From Chaetoderma sp. LZ-2023a (Eukaryota; Mollusca; Caudofoveata; Chaetodermatida; Chaetodermatidae): a DNA stretch of 64,000 nt. The notes below the pieces were generated by a model. It did not search any database. It was given only the letters and a program-made list of their open reading frames with translations, and had not been told where the DNA came from. Position 1 is the first letter of the stretch. Each line of letters begins with the position of its first letter. Below, piece by piece: positions 1-10,111 of this stretch. A program made the translations under genes and the position numbers. The stretch spans positions 53,526,269 to 53,590,268 of the forward strand of contig CM067367.1 of assembly GCA_034401795.1 (NCBI GenBank), given 5' to 3'.

Positions 1-280
1 AATCTACGATAGACGCATATGAAAAAAGCTAAACCAAAAATCCCATATGGGAACTAGTCGGAAGTCTTTAATTATGTTGAAATACTGTTACTGCTAAAGA
101 ATAAATGCTGAATGACTGAATAAATTCAAAAGACTAAAAGACTGACAATGTCTGTATTAAGATTTTTAGCCATTAAATATTCCGATTCTTTAAAGCAATT
201 ACGGAAATAAGACTAACTCTTAGGCCATATAATGACTAGTCCTAAGAAAACGAACACGGAAATTGAAGTCCACGAAACCG
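1..280. other. No recognisable feature
   Basis: AT-rich sequence with no convincing reading frame, repeat or RNA gene that I can see. Confidence 0.5.
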
Positions 281-815
281 TAAGTGACCCTATCCCCGGA
301 TGAACGAAAACCGGAAGCGGAAAAAATCTTGGAACTGGAAATACGTGAACCGGAAGTAGAATAGGAAACGTAAAGGAGCAAACCGAAAGTATAAAGCTGG
401 AAACTGAACAGGAGCATACAGACCCGGATGTAAAGTAAAAACCAGAAGTAGACGAGGAACCGAAAATACGAGAACTGGAAGTAGAATAGGAAATGGAAAT
501 GAAAATGCGCCTACCGGAAATCAGAAAATTCACAGGGTTCTGAGGACCCGGATATCCTGCAAGACCGGAAGCCCTACTAGAAACGGAAGTACTAGCACCA
601 GAAGCGGAAACGGAAGTGGAGAAATGCCTACCGGAAATCGGAAAATAAACAGGGTCCTGAGGACCCGGATATCCGGCAAAACTGGAAGCCATACCGGAAG
701 TAGAAGAGGAAGGACTGGAAACGGAAACCGGAAGAACACCATGGTCTTGCAGACCAGAATCTACCAAGCGCCTACCAGAAGTTCTTGTCAAACCGGAAGC
801 TATCGAGCTTCCTGA
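281..815. repeat. Purine-rich CCGGAA/GGAAGT degenerate repeat
   Basis: The plus strand is a run of diverged short units built on CCGGAA, GGAAGT and GGAAAC. A larger unit of about 120 bp is duplicated: CTACCGGAAATC followed by ACAGGG and GAGGACCCGGATATCC occurs near 512-560 and again near 630-675. The long open frames on both strands here, rich in Ser, Pro and Phe or in Arg and Gly, are by-products of the repeat and are not called as genes. GGAA clusters match the ETS-factor core, but no function is implied by sequence alone. Confidence 0.7.
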
Positions 816-1136
816 CTGTACTAAATTAATAACAGGCAAGCTCTGGACAATTCTAGCTACAGGTATCACGGAAAATTGAACCGTGGCATAGTGTGCTGAA
901 TCGGGGACTTCCGTCGCAGACACCACTGCTTGAGGATAATGCCCTTCGGCAGGTTTCGGTTTCGGCGACCGAACCTCCTGTTTGGATGTGAGGGAAGTCG
1001 GTTTCCCCCATTAACCTTCCGGTTATCGTCCGACTCTGTTGCCTCGTCCATAGCCGCATGAATGGCTGTCAAAACACATTCATCCAACGATTAGGTCAAC
1101 ACGGTCACGAATGACTCGAAACGAGAAAAAAGAGCC

Positions 1137-1406
1137 ATGATAGCCTCTGAATTAGAGGAAGAGGGCCTCCCTCCCCCAATTGCTGGCGGAGTTGACACAG
1201 ATATACCAGAAAATGAAACGGCTTTAGGCTTAGAAGCAACGGAGGGGGAGCAATCAGAGGTCAACGCAGACTTGGCCATAAAATCTTTAAAAAATTATTT
1301 GGAAACGGTCAGCGCCCAACCCATGCAAATCCCGCACATCGCTAATGGTGTACACGTTGTACACTTGAAGCAAACATGGTCCAAGAACTCCATGGAGTGG
1401 ACCTGA
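1137..1406 (+). CDS. Hypothetical 89-aa acidic ORF
   Basis: An ORF starting MIASELEEEGL and ending WSKNSMEWT is open for 89 codons and is acidic in its first 60 residues. The frame stays open a little upstream of the Met. I do not recognise the family. Composition is less repetitive than the flanking GGAA tract, so it may be an exon or a relic of a mobile-element gene, but no splice-site pair or second coding segment supports either. Chance openness is a real possibility. Confidence 0.2.
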   Translation: MIASELEEEGLPPPIAGGVDTDIPENETALGLEATEGEQSEVNADLAIKSLKNYLETVSAQPMQIPHIANGVHVVHLKQTWSKNSMEWT

Positions 1407-2828
1407 TCACACTGGGCAGAAGTGCATTTAACCTTCTCAGCTGCTTTAACTGACTCTTAAAAACGAAAATAAAAATAGAAAATGAAGCATGCAGCTTCGA
1501 AGAACTTAAAAAGAACTTCTCTAAAATTTTGGTGTCTCAGCTAAAGAATGCAAAACACATGCTTAGAAAAGGCGGGAAATATCAAATTCAAATATCCCCA
1601 GAGAAAAAAAAATAAGAGAAAATTCTTAGGGTTATAAGTCGAAAGCACCAAAGCATCAGTTATAAGTGAAGGTAATAGATAGAAAATTGAGGGCTTTCAA
1701 ATGATGATGATGATGATGACTTTAAGGCATGTTTGACTACCACGAAACTGGAGTACCACGAAAACCGGTAACACAGACATAAAAGTATAATAAAGGCAAC
1801 AAAACCACGAAATACTCAATAAACATAACTTACGAAGAATGGACTTCATATTAGGCATATTCCTGATATAGAGAACTTTCAAAATGTAAAGCTGAACACA
1901 GCGCAAAGTATAAAAAACTTAAGCTGGTATATGGCTGACGTACTGCTTGCAGAATATTTGAAAAGTGAATCTGTTTCCTATTTGGGCTGCATTGCACATG
2001 CGCAGTGACAGGCATCACAGAGGAGTGAGTACAGACTGGTGCCAGACTCTTTCAGGGCATATGCTGGGGGTGTACCCTACCAGTAGCCTGGTTGAGGGTA
2101 TATTGAAATGGAATAGGTATATGGGGGTATGTACGCAAGCATAAAAATCTTATTCTGGTGGCTAAATGCAGAGTAGTTGGTTTAGCAAGTAGTGATTGAA
2201 CGGTATATATGTTTTTGTGGTGTAATAACAACCTGTGTTCCATATGTGTAAGAAATTATTGCATTCGTTTGTGTGCGTGCGTGCGTGCGTGCGTGTGTGT
2301 GTGTTCATGCATACATGAAAGCATGTGTGGTTGAATGCATGTATGCATGAATGCTATAATTTTGCTCAAATTTCAAAAAAAGTTTTTTAGACATGTTACA
2401 GTAAAGAAGAATTGCCAGACCTTGGGTGTGATCCAGATTTAAAAGCCTGGATCTGAATAAGATACGATTCCGGATCTACAAATATCTTGGAAACAACTGA
2501 TCCGATTTGGCTCAGGATTTAACACAAGGACTGTTATTGTCAAACATTAATTTCCAAACATTGGTCATAATGAAGATTTAAGCCGAATTCTGATTTCAGC
2601 ACAAGGGCCGCTACTGTACACTAGGACATGTATCATTGGTCATAATCAAGATTTTAAAACCTGGAACTGGATTTGGATGCCATTAAGGATGTAAGATCTG
2701 AAAAAAATTGTATAAATTCTGACAGCGGTATGGGTCAGGGTGTGCAATCTTTGATCACTTTTGTTTTTGGTTTATTTTCAATTAATAAGTCTGATGCGCT
2801 ATTAGTTGCCACATAAATCATTTCTTTT
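1407..2828. other. Intergenic, minor simple repeats
   Basis: No gene seen. It holds a short GAT run (about 1701-1719), a TG/CG-rich tract at 2270-2304 and a weak direct repeat around CATTGGTCATAATCAAGATTT (about 2558 and 2635). Confidence 0.5.
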
Positions 2829-2914
2829 GACAGGGCAGGGCAGACAGAGAGGCAGGCAGGACAGACAGAGAGGGAGGCAGGCAAGCAGGCGGGTGGGTCA
2901 GCGGGCAGGCAGAT
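2829..2914. repeat. GGCAGGCAGACAGA minisatellite
   Basis: Short imperfect units of GGCAGG and GACAGA repeat for about 85 bp. Confidence 0.75.
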
Positions 2915-3401
2915 GAAAGTCATAACTAAAACATAAATGTATGCCATGATTCTCCTGTAATTTAATAAGACTCACGTCTGCTAATGATAAGCCTAGCCTC
3001 TTGATTCCTTCCCTGTCATTTATTTTACAACCATCTATAAACTCCATTGTCAACACACGCTGTTAAAATACATAAATTAACAGAGAAATAATGAATAATT
3101 TTAAATCAGCCATACAGATACCAGCCACTCCCACAGACATTCCTGGGATGATCTGGCTGATCTGTATGCTACCAAGAAAATAGCCCAAAAAGGATGCTAC
3201 TGCAGAACCCTTAAGCATGCTCCCTAGTGACCTCAGGCTCAAAGTACCGTATATCGCCTAACAATAACCACATCCTTAATAGAAGTCGCATGCCAATTTT
3301 CGAGGTTGAGCCATCCTAATTTCTTAGCAGTTTTAAAACAGCAAATGTATCTAATACGAGTTGCATCCAAATATCAGCAGTTTGTGTAAACAAAAAAAAT
3401 T

Positions 3402-3445
<44 letters not shown>

Positions 3446-4089
3446 TATATATATATAGTACATTCCGAGTTCCCAAGTCCAGTATATTAGGTTCGTAAAA
3501 TGCACATGATTCTACCGAATATTAATCAGCTTCCGACATGAAGCTTTAATTCAGACAGGATGAGTTCACGCCATCACTCTCGTAGCTACTCAAAGCTCCT
3601 CTCCTATATATGTGGATTGAGCAAGTCTCTAACCTGGTACTAATATTAGCATCATCGCGCTACTCGAGTAACGACCTAAACTCGTCCTACAGCGGAAGCT
3701 AATACATCACATAATTTCTATTTTTTCTCGAAATTTTATGTCAAAATTTGGACTAATTTTGATGAAATAAATAATGTTTATTAAAGTTTGCGCAATATTT
3801 AGGTGGTCCCAATTAATAATTTCACTGGATATAAGGTATATATTAAGCATAGGCGTAAGATGGTACGGATTTATACCGTGAAAATGTGTTCTATTTTCGT
3901 GCTATTTTTTGTATCATTTTCTTCCAATTTTTTCTTGAAATATACCTAATAGAAGTCGGCCCCCCTTTCTCAGAGATTTGGATTTAAATAACTTACAGTC
4001 CTTGTCCTATTAGTAGCTGCGGTTATTAATGAACGTTTTATGGTAATAAGAGCTTGTATACTATACCACAGAATTAAATGTCTCGGCTG
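2915..4089. other. Intergenic with TA microsatellite
   Basis: No gene seen. A TA dinucleotide run occupies about 3404-3458; the rest is AT-rich unique-looking sequence. Confidence 0.5.
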
Positions 4090-4935
4090 TCTCCTGTTTG
4101 TCACAGTGGCATTGACCTTTGACCCTCTGACCTCTGTGTTATCAAGCTGCCTCCTAACAATATCGATAACCATGTATTCAAGCTTAGTTCCAATAGGATT
4201 AACCATTCCTGAAATATAAATGATTTGCCGAATGGAAATATAGACATGACAGCAGAGAAATATCAACGCGAGCCCTATGATGAACTTGACCTTGAATCTA
4301 CTGATGTCACTATCAGCATACAGCTTCCTTATTTTATAGGGGACCATGTGTCCAAGATTAGTTCTGGTAATATTAAGTAATTGTGAAATATAAATTATAT
4401 AATTTGTTAAACGGAAAAAAAATTGAAAAAGCAGAGGTAAAACAGCAAGGTCAGAATGACTGTGACCTTTAACCTGGTAATCTTCATATCACCATCCTAT
4501 ATCCTCTTGTTATAAGCAACCATGTACTCAAATTGTGTTCCATTAGGGTTAAGCAATCCCGGAATATAACATTTGCTATGCCTAAAAATGTAACAATGAA
4601 AAATAAGTTTTGTAGAGGTCAGAATGACCTTGACCTTCAACGTTGTGACATCAGTGTTAGTATGCCACTTCCAAACATTATAGGGAACAATGTATCCAAG
4701 TTTAATTCCAATAGGATTAATCAATCCTGAAAGATAAGCAGAAGTTTTGCTAAACGCAAAAACTTAACATTGAAAAAACAGAGTTTTGTATCAAGGTCAC
4801 AGTGACCTTGACCTTGTGACCTCAGTATCATCATGCCGCTTCCTAACAGTACAGGCAACCATACAGCCAAGTTTAGTTGCAATACAATTAATTGATCCTG
4901 AAATACAAGCTGATAAGTTTTGCTAAATGTAAAAA
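4090..4935. repeat. Tandem array, ~172-bp unit, about five diverged copies
   Basis: A recurring segment (CAAGTTTAGTTCCAATAGGATTAA-like) lies near 4179, 4351, 4531, 4697 and 4868, giving spacings of 167-181 bp. Each unit also carries a TGACCTTGACCT-like stretch and a GAAATATAA-like stretch. Copies are well diverged, so this is an old array. Two copies hold perfect AGGTCAnnnTGACCT palindromes (4616-4630 and 4794-4808). Confidence 0.8.
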
Positions 4936-5574
4936 GAGCCATCAGAAGACGGCATATTCCCCCCCCCCCCCACCACGAATCCAAACATTTCAGATAAACA
5001 TACATCAATAGTGGACATACATGTAACGTTAATTGTAAAGGACAATATTTTAGAAAAATCAATGAAAAATGAAATCCTGACACTGCATCTCACCTTAAAG
5101 AAAGATGGATTTGTAAGTGCAGGTTCAATTCCGTTCAACTATTATGCCCGGACAAGGGAATTTTGGTGAATTTTAAGTTTTTCAAGGGAGATAACGCAGG
5201 AAAATATGGATGAATTTCTTCAAAATGGAATCATAGCACTGCTTCTTCAAGTAATATATTCAATGACAAAGGAATTGAGAGCATAGGATCAAAATTCTTC
5301 AAGATCTGGCACGAACAAGACAATTTTGATGAATTTTAAGTATTTCAGGGGAGATAAGGACCACAGACCCCCTAGGGTTGGTCTGTCATTTTATTAACCA
5401 CATAAACATACTTATCGTTTAATCACTACTTGCTAAATCAATCTACTTACATTTAGCGCCAGAAAGATTTCTAATCTTGCATTTAATGCCTTCTAGTGCA
5501 AGAACCACAACTCTCTACTCTAGTCCAGGTTTCTGGATGGAGTAGACTCTCTTAACATCAATCTAACAGAGACA
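4936..5574. other. Intergenic with poly-C tract and diverged direct repeat
   Basis: No gene seen. A C-run lies near 4961-4975. A direct repeat containing TTTTGGTGAATTTTAAG and GGGAGATAA occurs near 5160 and again near 5320 (about 160 bp apart). Confidence 0.5.
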
Positions 5575-6391
5575 TCTGGAATCGTAGCTAAACTGTTGAC
5601 ATCTTGAAATGATTGTCAGAGATGGACGGACCGACAGACTGACATACATACATTCTATACAGATGCATGGGTGTACAGGCATATGGATAGTACATGCACA
5701 TCTTCAAGTGGTAATCATGTATCGGCTTAGGTATTTAAAGGGGGATAACGCTGTAATGAATAATTTCCTGGCTGTGAAAAAAGCGCATGCACATCTTCAG
5801 ATGGTAATGACTAGATTTACCACGTTTCAAAAGAATTGTAACTAAACTGTAGGAGTTGTATTGACAAGGATGGACTGACAGACAAACACATTTGGAACAG
5901 ACAGTTGGACGTACAAGTATAAGGATAGCACATGCATATCTTCATGTCGTAATGATAACACTTACCTAGTTTCAAAACAATCGCAGCCAAACTGTAGGAG
6001 GAGTTGCGTTGACAAGAAATGACTGGCAATGCAGTTTATGTATCGGCTTTAGGATATTTAAAAGGGGTTTAAACTGTAATGAATAATTTTTTGGCCGCAA
6101 AAAAAGCACATGCATATCTGCACATGATACTGACAATGTGGACAAGACTTTAACTTAATCCATTGAGGCCTCTAGGAGGAGTTGCGTTGACAAGAAATGA
6201 TTGTCAGAGATGTATAGACCGACAGACGGACATATATACATTTTGTACAGAAGGATGGATGCACAGGTATACGGATAGCACACGCACAGCTTCACATGGT
6301 AATAATAATACTTACCAAGTTTCAAAAGAATCGGAGCTAAGCTGTAGGAGTTGCGGTAACAAGAAATGATTGGCAATGCAGTTTATGTATC
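5575..6391. repeat. R1 dispersed repeat, left block
   Basis: Several diverged units share TTGACAAGAAATGATTG, GCAGTTTATGTATCGGCTT, GGGGATAACTCTGTAATGAA, AAGCACATGCACATCT and a GACGGACAGACGGACATAC-type tract. The same units occur at 8999-9120 and 24891-25915, so one ancestral block was split by later insertions. No coding capacity is seen. Confidence 0.8.
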
Positions 6392-6655
6392 ATCATCATC
6401 ATCAATTTACAAGGCATAAGCCATTGGCTTGTTATTGCCTCAGTGCTAAACTGGTAGGGCAGGCAACCCTGGTCTGGATACAACACGTGTAGCTATCTTC
6501 ATGTGTGCATGTTCATGTAGATGCACAGGCTGTTTCAAGATTAGTCCACTGTGATGTAATAATTGTATTATGACTTTGGGAATTGACGGCTCACATATGT
6601 TGTATAAGCATATGTGTAACAGCAACGTCCAAAGCCACACCACAATTAATTGTGT

Positions 6656-8410
6656 TCAGTCGAATTCAAATATTCTTTCTTTGAAAAAGATGTCTAGTTT
6701 GCCCTTGAATATTTCGACTGTGGTTGCTTCGACTATTGTTGTTGGCAGTGAATTCCAATGTGGTGCCACTCTATTTGCGAAGGAGTGCTTCCGAATATCT
6801 TTGCTGCTACGTTTTATGTTGAGCTTGAGCCTATGACCTCTGGTCCGTGTAACATTGGACAGTTCGAAAAAGTAGTTCTTATCAATATTATATAGATCTT
6901 TGATGAGTTTGAATGTTTCAATCAAATCTCCACGAAACCGTCTATATTTCAGTGACATTAGATTTAGGGCTTCAAGTCTTTCTGTGTAGCTATACTCTCT
7001 GATTTGTGGGACAAGTTTTGTTGCTCTGCGTTGTACTCTTTCTAATAGCTGCGATTGCCTTTTCAGTCTTGGAGACCATGCTGAGTTGCAGTATTCAAGA
7101 ATGGGTCGCACAAGTGATTTGTATAGTAGCGTGAAAGTAGATTGATCAATGTTGGTAAATGTTCTCTTGATTAGTCCTATTGTACTGTTTGCCTTGGATA
7201 CAATGTTCCCCATATGTATGTCAAAAGAGAGGTTTCTGTCGACATGAACCCCCAAATCTTTTTCTACATCTGATGTTGATACAGGATGTGGATCAGGTGT
7301 ATCTGTCATATAGTATTTGGTTTGAGGGTTATTTCTGCCGAAGTGCATGACATGCGTTTTGTCTGTGTTGAAAGATAGTTGCCATGTCTGCGACCATTTA
7401 CATACTTTATTTATGTTTTCCTGAATCTGACTGGTAGCTGGGTTGCCGTACATCTTTGTATCATCCGCAAATATTTTGCAGTGGCAGGTTAATCGATCAG
7501 GTAGGTCATTTATATATATCAGAAAAAGTATAGGTCCTAGAACACTTCCTTGTGGCACGCCGCTGGTCACCTCAATCCAGTCCGATGATGCATCATTAAT
7601 TCTAACTCTCTGGCTCCTGTTGCTTAAGTAGTTCCCTATCCATTTTACTAAATTTTCGCCAATACCATAGCTTCTCAGTTTTGTTTGGAGTCGTTGGTGT
7701 GGCACAGTATCGAAAGCTTTTGAAACGTCTAAATATATTGCATCGACAGGTTCGTTTGAGTCAAGCATGGCTGTTAAATCCTCCAGGTATTCTAGTAGTT
7801 GAGTTTTACATGATCTTTTACGTCTAAATCCATGCTGACATTTGGTAAATAGATTAGCCGTTTCCAGGAAATTTACAATACTGTCTCTTATAAAAGATTC
7901 TAGGACCTTGCATAATGTAGAAGTGAGACTGATTGGTCTGTAGTTGCTTGGGTCATTCTTGGAGCCTTTTTTGTGTATGCAGCATACATTTGCCATTTTC
8001 CAGATGTCGGGTAAAATGCTTTCTTCAAGAGACTTGTTGAAAATTATGCATAGTGGTGTACTAATTTCTTTAGCAGCTTCTTTTAGTATTCTCACTGGTA
8101 TTTCATCCGGACCATTGCTTTTGTTGGGGTTGAGTCCTTTTAGTTTATTTTCGATGGCAATAGGTGTTATTAATATGTCTTTTAGTATGGTACCATTGTT
8201 TCTGGGGTTAATGATTGGTGTAGAAAGAAGATTTTCTGGAGTGAACATGTTTGAGAAAAATGTGTTGAGAATGTTTGCTTTTTCTGTATCATCTGTGGTC
8301 ATGGTGTCGTTTGCAGGGTTACGTAGCTTGCTAATTGATTCACGTAGAACTGTTTTACTCTTGACATAGTTCCAAAAGGCTTTAGGATTTTTCTTACTTT
8401 CAGTTGCCAC
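6656..8410 (-). CDS. LINE reverse transcriptase ORF (jockey/CR1-like group)
   Basis: A 584-codon open frame carries the core of a non-LTR reverse transcriptase. Visible motifs in order are NYRPISL, HGFRRKRSC, the motif-A stretch AIYLDVSKAFDTVPH, the B-motif SGVPQGSVLGPILFLIYIND and the catalytic box KIFADDTK (FADD). It ends with a C-terminal region carrying TRTRGHRLKL and HWNSLPTTIV, typical of this LINE group. The frame extends upstream of the first Met (KKKHLWIDRAATD...), so the Met is not the true start. All catalytic aspartates are present and no stop interrupts this part, suggesting a fairly recent insertion. Subfamily assignment is from motif style only. Confidence 0.92.
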   Translation of the reverse strand: MATESKKNPKAFWNYVKSKTVLRESISKLRNPANDTMTTDDTEKANILNTFFSNMFTPENLLSTPIINPRNNGTILKDILITPIAIENKLKGLNPNKSNGPDEIPVRILKEAAKEISTPLCIIFNKSLEESILPDIWKMANVCCIHKKGSKNDPSNYRPISLTSTLCKVLESFIRDSIVNFLETANLFTKCQHGFRRKRSCKTQLLEYLEDLTAMLDSNEPVDAIYLDVSKAFDTVPHQRLQTKLRSYGIGENLVKWIGNYLSNRSQRVRINDASSDWIEVTSGVPQGSVLGPILFLIYINDLPDRLTCHCKIFADDTKMYGNPATSQIQENINKVCKWSQTWQLSFNTDKTHVMHFGRNNPQTKYYMTDTPDPHPVSTSDVEKDLGVHVDRNLSFDIHMGNIVSKANSTIGLIKRTFTNIDQSTFTLLYKSLVRPILEYCNSAWSPRLKRQSQLLERVQRRATKLVPQIREYSYTERLEALNLMSLKYRRFRGDLIETFKLIKDLYNIDKNYFFELSNVTRTRGHRLKLNIKRSSKDIRKHSFANRVAPHWNSLPTTIVEATTVEIFKGKLDIFFKERIFEFD

Positions 8411-8617
8411 TTTACGTTCAAATGTCTGTTTTGATTTTCTGATGCATGCTGTTGCTTTGTTTCTAGCAATTTTGTAGAGTGTGTAATCTGTAGTTTTCTT
8501 AGTTTCATTGTATCTTTTGTATGCACGCTTTTTGCTATTGAGTGAATCTGTTGCCGCCCGATCAATCCAGAGGTGCTTTTTCTTGCCATGGTTTTTTGTT
8601 GTAGGTATATACTGTTC

Positions 8618-8998
8618 TTAAACTGTGTTCAATGTTTTGTGTAGGAAGTTCCAAGCTTCTGATGCATTAAGTTGGTGTAGATGATTCCAGTCAGTCGTTC
8701 CTAAGTCTCTTCGCAGTTCGTTATATCGTCCTTTGTTCAACAGTAGTTTTGGCTTAGCTATTTGTTTGCTTGTGCTTAAGATGTCAGGATGTAGTGATAT
8801 TTGTAGAATGTCATGATCACTTTTACCTAGCGGCGGTAGGTGAGTTATTTCATGGACGATGTTTTCGTTGTTTGTTAAAACTAGATCCAAAAGATTTGAA
8901 GTCTGATTTATTCTATGTCGAGTCGGATTAGTAACTAGTTGCTGTAGAAAAATATCGCTGGTAGTATTAAGAAAAGCGTCTTCTTCTTTTGGAGAAAA
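8618..8998 (-). pseudogene. LINE endonuclease C-terminal remnant
   Basis: The frame reads VTNPTRHRINQTSNLLDLVLTN then HLPPLGKSDHDILQ. The SDH box is the end of the apurinic-type (EEP) endonuclease domain that precedes the RT in jockey/CR1-like LINEs. The N-terminal catalytic part is missing because the element is truncated at about 8998. The frame joins to the RT frame after a short shift near 8600. Confidence 0.8.
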
Positions 8999-9120
8999 GT
9001 ATCAGCTTTAAGATATTTAAAGGGGGATAACTCTGTAATGAACAATTTTTTGGCTGCGAAAAAAGCACATGCACATCTGTACCCGATACTGATAATGTTG
9101 ACAAAATTTTAGTTAATTCA
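8999..9120. repeat. R1 dispersed repeat, middle block
   Basis: R1 sequence resumes right after the LINE (ATCAGCTTTAAGATATTTAA, then AAGCACATGCACATCTG) and stops at GTTAATTC, where the DIRS element A terminus begins. The continuation CCATTGAGACC is found at 24891. Confidence 0.85.
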
Positions 9121-9156
9121 AAAAAGTATTCGCTTTTGTTTCTACGAGAATTGTTA

Positions 9157-9317
9157 ATACTTACCAGGTGTACTATTATGATAATGTCTATTATCTAGTC
9201 TAGCTGAAAATAAACAATTAAAAACTCTGCACTTTCCATGGTCCTACCCATACTGTGTCCGGGAATTACCATAGCCACAGGTACCGAGTCAATTCCCAAT
9301 CACAGTCAGATTCGTCT
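9157..9317. repeat. DIRS A left inverted terminal repeat
   Basis: From ACTTACCAGGTGTACTATTA to CAGTCAGATTCGTCT this matches the reverse complement of 24722-24876 with scattered differences and small indels. The divergence suggests an old insertion. Confidence 0.88.
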
Positions 9318-9392
9318 TATATTTGTCTTGACAAACAGCGAAAGCAGCTCAGCCTCACCTCAGCGGGATGGTTGAGGCAGGCCATAGTACAT

Positions 9393-9473
9393 CTGGTAAG
9401 TATTAACAATTCTCGTAGAAACAAAAGCGGATGCTTTTTTTATTCTACTTCGAACAATACTTACCAGATGTAC
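9393..9473. repeat. DIRS A internal complementary region
   Basis: CTGGTAAGTATTAACAAT through AACAAAAGCG is the reverse complement of the left outer extension. TTCTACTTCGAACAATA through CTTACCAG is the reverse complement of the right outer extension. In DIRS elements this region templates completion of the ends and records the circular junction. Confidence 0.85.
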
Positions 9474-10111
9474 TATTATGATAAACTCTGGATTTCGACA
9501 GCCAAGAAACTCTGGTGGGAGGAGGTGAGGTGAGGCTCGAACCAGCTCTCATCTACCATCCGACAGAGAAGGTTGTGAAGAGACTAGAAACATGGCATAT
9601 GCTTGGGTTCCACCATCTGACTCATAGAGTGCTAAACTTCCATGGTCTAGGCCGCGCTCCCGGGGGACCCCCCACCCCTCATTTGTCTGCACAAATTTTA
9701 GAGGGCTGTCAAAAGGGGAGGCAACACCCACCAGACCCGTGTCAGCCCCAAGTCTCAGCTAGGGCAGTCCAGGAGAATGCAAAAGAAGCTACTACAACTT
9801 CTAATTTTGAAAAAACTATCAGTATATCGATTAGATTTTCAAATTTGAATGAGTCTAATGTCTGTTGCAATGAATAAGATACTCTTGAACCACGCTTTTA
9901 CGTAATCAGTCTGGGAAGTCGACTGTAAGTAAATTAATATTAGTCACTTAAATTAAGACAACACTCACCATTTTCTGAGTGCTTGGTCTTTCTTGATCAT
10001 CACAGGAGCTCCGCCAAATCCACGGTCGTTCACAGATCATGTGCATCACCATTGCTCAGTGCATGTGGAAGAACCTTGCGATGTATGCGTAAATAGTGGT
10101 CGGATGTGGCT
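9474..10111. other. DIRS A 3' non-coding region
   Basis: Lies between the internal complementary region and the recombinase stop codon. A 120-codon plus-strand frame (9515-9877) is open but resembles no family I know and is opposite to the element's sense, so it is not called. Confidence 0.5.

Larger units (their letters stand above)
6392..8998 (-). mobile_element. 5'-truncated LINE inserted in R1
   Basis: The right edge lies inside the endonuclease-domain coding region. The left edge is a GAT-repeat tail (read on the minus strand), as expected for the 3' end of a non-LTR element. The flanks are R1 sequence: GTATC at 6387-6391 and again at 8999-9003 is a candidate target-site duplication, and R1 resumes in register after it. 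A sister R1 copy near 6009-6060 shows the uninterrupted sequence. The truncated 5' end implies incomplete target-primed reverse transcription. Confidence 0.88.

Noticed and set aside
213..926. 237-codon Ser/Pro/Phe-rich minus-strand frame and the other frames in the same tract
   Set aside because: Explained by the purine-rich GGAA repeat, which lacks stops in several phases; no domain or gene signal.
9515..9877. 120-codon plus-strand ORF in the DIRS A 3' region
   Set aside because: Antisense to the element, no recognisable family, Pro/Gly/His-rich composition; probably chance.
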